NCBI GenBank assembly: GCA_022578965.1
Contig: MU400509.1
Coordinates: 186,001-250,000, forward strand
Reading direction: 5' to 3'
DNA: 64,000 nucleotides
DNA from: Xylaria sp. FL1777
Lineage: Eukaryota; Ascomycota; Sordariomycetes; Xylariales; Xylariaceae
Position numbers and translations under genes: made by a program. Below, piece by piece: positions 62,501 to 64,000 of this stretch (its first letter is position 1; every line of letters starts with the position of its first letter). A model generated the notes under the pieces. It made no database searches and was not told where the DNA came from. It saw nothing but the letters and a program-made list of their open reading frames with translations.

Positions 62501-64000
62501 GGATGTGAGCAGCAGTAAGACGTTTGGGAAGTTGATGCCACTTCCGAATGGCTAGCTGATAGGCTTCGTCGCAGACGCGGGAGAAGTCTTGGGCCGTTTC
62601 TTGCTTGTTGTGGAACTTGAGTAGAGACATAAAACCTTGGAAGAACGTCCGTCGAGAGGTCGGAGCATCCATGACTCCCTTGATGATCATATCCAAGCTT
62701 TCGCGATGTTCTTGAGTTTGCCACATGTCAATGTTTCTCCAAGCGCATTCGAGAAGAAGATCTTGCAAATTTTCATGTTTGGCAAAGTCCTGCAAGATTT
62801 CCCATTGTTGGAGCTTTTGCGCACACAGAACCCAGTGATCCTCCCAGAGCATATATTCACCCTGGGAGAACGGTATAACACCTGTGCGAGCCTTGATTTG
62901 GGCAGCCTCATACATTTTCTGAGCCTTGTCCCACAGTCCGTTTTGTTCGTAAGATAATGCGGCATTTGTTTCCACGAACTGACATCGCCGGCGCCATGTC
63001 CCGTAGAATAAGTCATCTTCCTTTAGGTTAGAGTATAGCTCAACGAGCGCATCAAGCGTACTTTCCCTAACGGTCGTAGAGTCGATTTCCGGCTTGATGG
63101 CAGACTTCTCCAGCTGAACCATAGCAGTATACCAAGCATCATAGGTCTTAGCTCCAAATTTGAGAATGTGTGGAGGGATTTTACACTCGGGCCATGATTT
63201 AGCTGCACCCGCCAGCAATGTTTGCACGACGTTTGGACGCCTATCCATCTGACGAGAATGATAGTCCTTAGAAAGCAATACGACTAGGCCTTTCTCGATG
63301 TCAGTCTTTTCCTCGCGCACGGTAGCAGCCCAGAACATCGGGAACAAGGCGGTCCAGAGTTCATGAGCCAGGTTGCTATCGACATGCTGGAGCTGCGCGA
63401 TTGGTTCTATCACATCTCGTAGCTTGACTTCGCCAAGTTCGGAAACGAATCTACGATGGTTGGCCATAAATGTTTCATACGTATCATCCGTCATTGCGCG
63501 GGGTTCTCGGGCATCTTTAGCATACGCGCCGAACACGAGTGAGGCTGGCAGCGTTCGGAAATCCTCGTGATGGAGTTGAATATTGGCATTCATTTCGACG
63601 GCCCCGAGGAGGAGTTGATTCGCTTGGGCCAGCCAGAAAGAATCTGCCAGAGTATCCCAGTTTTGTGCCGTGATCACGTATGATAGGCGGGCTGTTGCAG
63701 TTTTGGAAAGACTTTTATCGAAGATAGACATGAATCGGTTGCGCATCTCGACATCTTGTGCACGTGTTCCAATCAAAAACGCATGCTCCATACGCACTGT
63801 AAGCTCCGTCCGCGTAATCTTGGGGTCTTCGTAGATGCGGATCACTAGGTCGAGGAATTTGGCCAACATAGTTGGATCACTACGGTGCTCAAACGAAAGC
63901 ATCTTATGTAGCACGGCTGTTTTTTCCTTCAAGGTAGGCCAGGTGCCTTCAGCTCGAAACACCCAGCCTTCGACCATCTCTAGAATTTTTTCGCAGAGCG
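59568..64000 (-). CDS. tra1: TRA1/TRRAP, 3' part (5' end beyond window)
   Basis: Giant scaffold subunit of SAGA and NuA4 that binds activators. Visible exons 64000-60310 and 60254-59568; the frame is open at the right edge. In order: FAT-domain helices, a low-complexity Gln/Ser/Thr linker (about 61190-61460), then the PI3K-like domain and a FATC end with [14 protein letters not shown]. The kinase fold is degenerate: where active kinases have DRHxxN the sequence reads RYPSKMN, and no DFG is seen. This matches the pseudokinase status of Tra1. About 1459 codons are present of an expected ~3,800. Confidence 0.93.

Overview
The window is nuclear DNA from a filamentous ascomycete (Pezizomycotina). 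The evidence is dense protein-coding genes on both strands, short GT-AG introns of about 50-250 bp in nearly every gene, and fungal versions of single-copy eukaryotic genes (class V myosin, Rheb, WAPL, Tra1, UPRT, eS1). Intergenic stretches rich in TACCTA/TAGGTA words suggest a Sordariomycete. That class assignment is inference, and no species can be named.

Layout, left to right: the tail of an APH-type phosphotransferase (1-392); a gene-poor 2.8 kb stretch with a tandem duplication; class V myosin (3236-8315, +); FAP7-type adenylate kinase (9456-10356, +); ITPase HAM1 (11092-12355, +); a ZUP1/UFSP-type C78 peptidase (13170-15332, -); Rheb GTPase (17030-18023, -); WAPL cohesin-release factor (19440-22107, -); uracil phosphoribosyltransferase (23717-24766, +); transcription elongation factor Elf1 (25067-25667, -); secreted DUF1996 protein (27154-28618, +); bZIP factor with an atypical basic region (29383-30512, -); secreted beta-propeller-like protein (31454-32879, +); GTP cyclohydrolase II-like URC1 with 19 exons (35074-37650, +); a possible small Ser-rich ORF (40194-40547, +); ribosomal protein eS1 (41636-42752, +); Rab18-type GTPase (44331-45720, +); ABHD11/IMO32-type hydrolase (46013-47500, -); beta-hydroxyacid dehydrogenase (48131-49208, -); an intronless ankyrin-like orphan (50032-51372, +); dihydropyrimidinase (53063-54695, +); valyl-tRNA synthetase with a probable dual start (55768-58988, +); and the 3' part of TRA1 (59568-64000, -).

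Most genes are housekeeping and are not an obvious cluster. The one thematic link is pyrimidine metabolism: UPRT, URC1-like and dihydropyrimidinase lie within 31 kb, though not adjacent. I rebuilt the gene models by hand from splice signals, reading phase and remembered family motifs. Every multi-exon model closes in frame, but none was checked against transcripts.

The strongest unusual signals are: (1) very small exons, including one of 4 nt in the URC1-like gene, plus others of 9, 12, 17, 20, 23 and 32 nt; (2) seven perfect copies of the 10-bp palindrome TACCTAGGTA, all intergenic; (3) departures from family motifs, namely a Ser in the Rab18 NKxD box and a Leu at the invariant Asn of the bZIP basic region; (4) two in-frame starts in ValRS whose contexts suggest dual targeting. 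I found no RNA genes, intact mobile elements or CRISPR arrays, and nothing that makes a convincing new multi-gene system.
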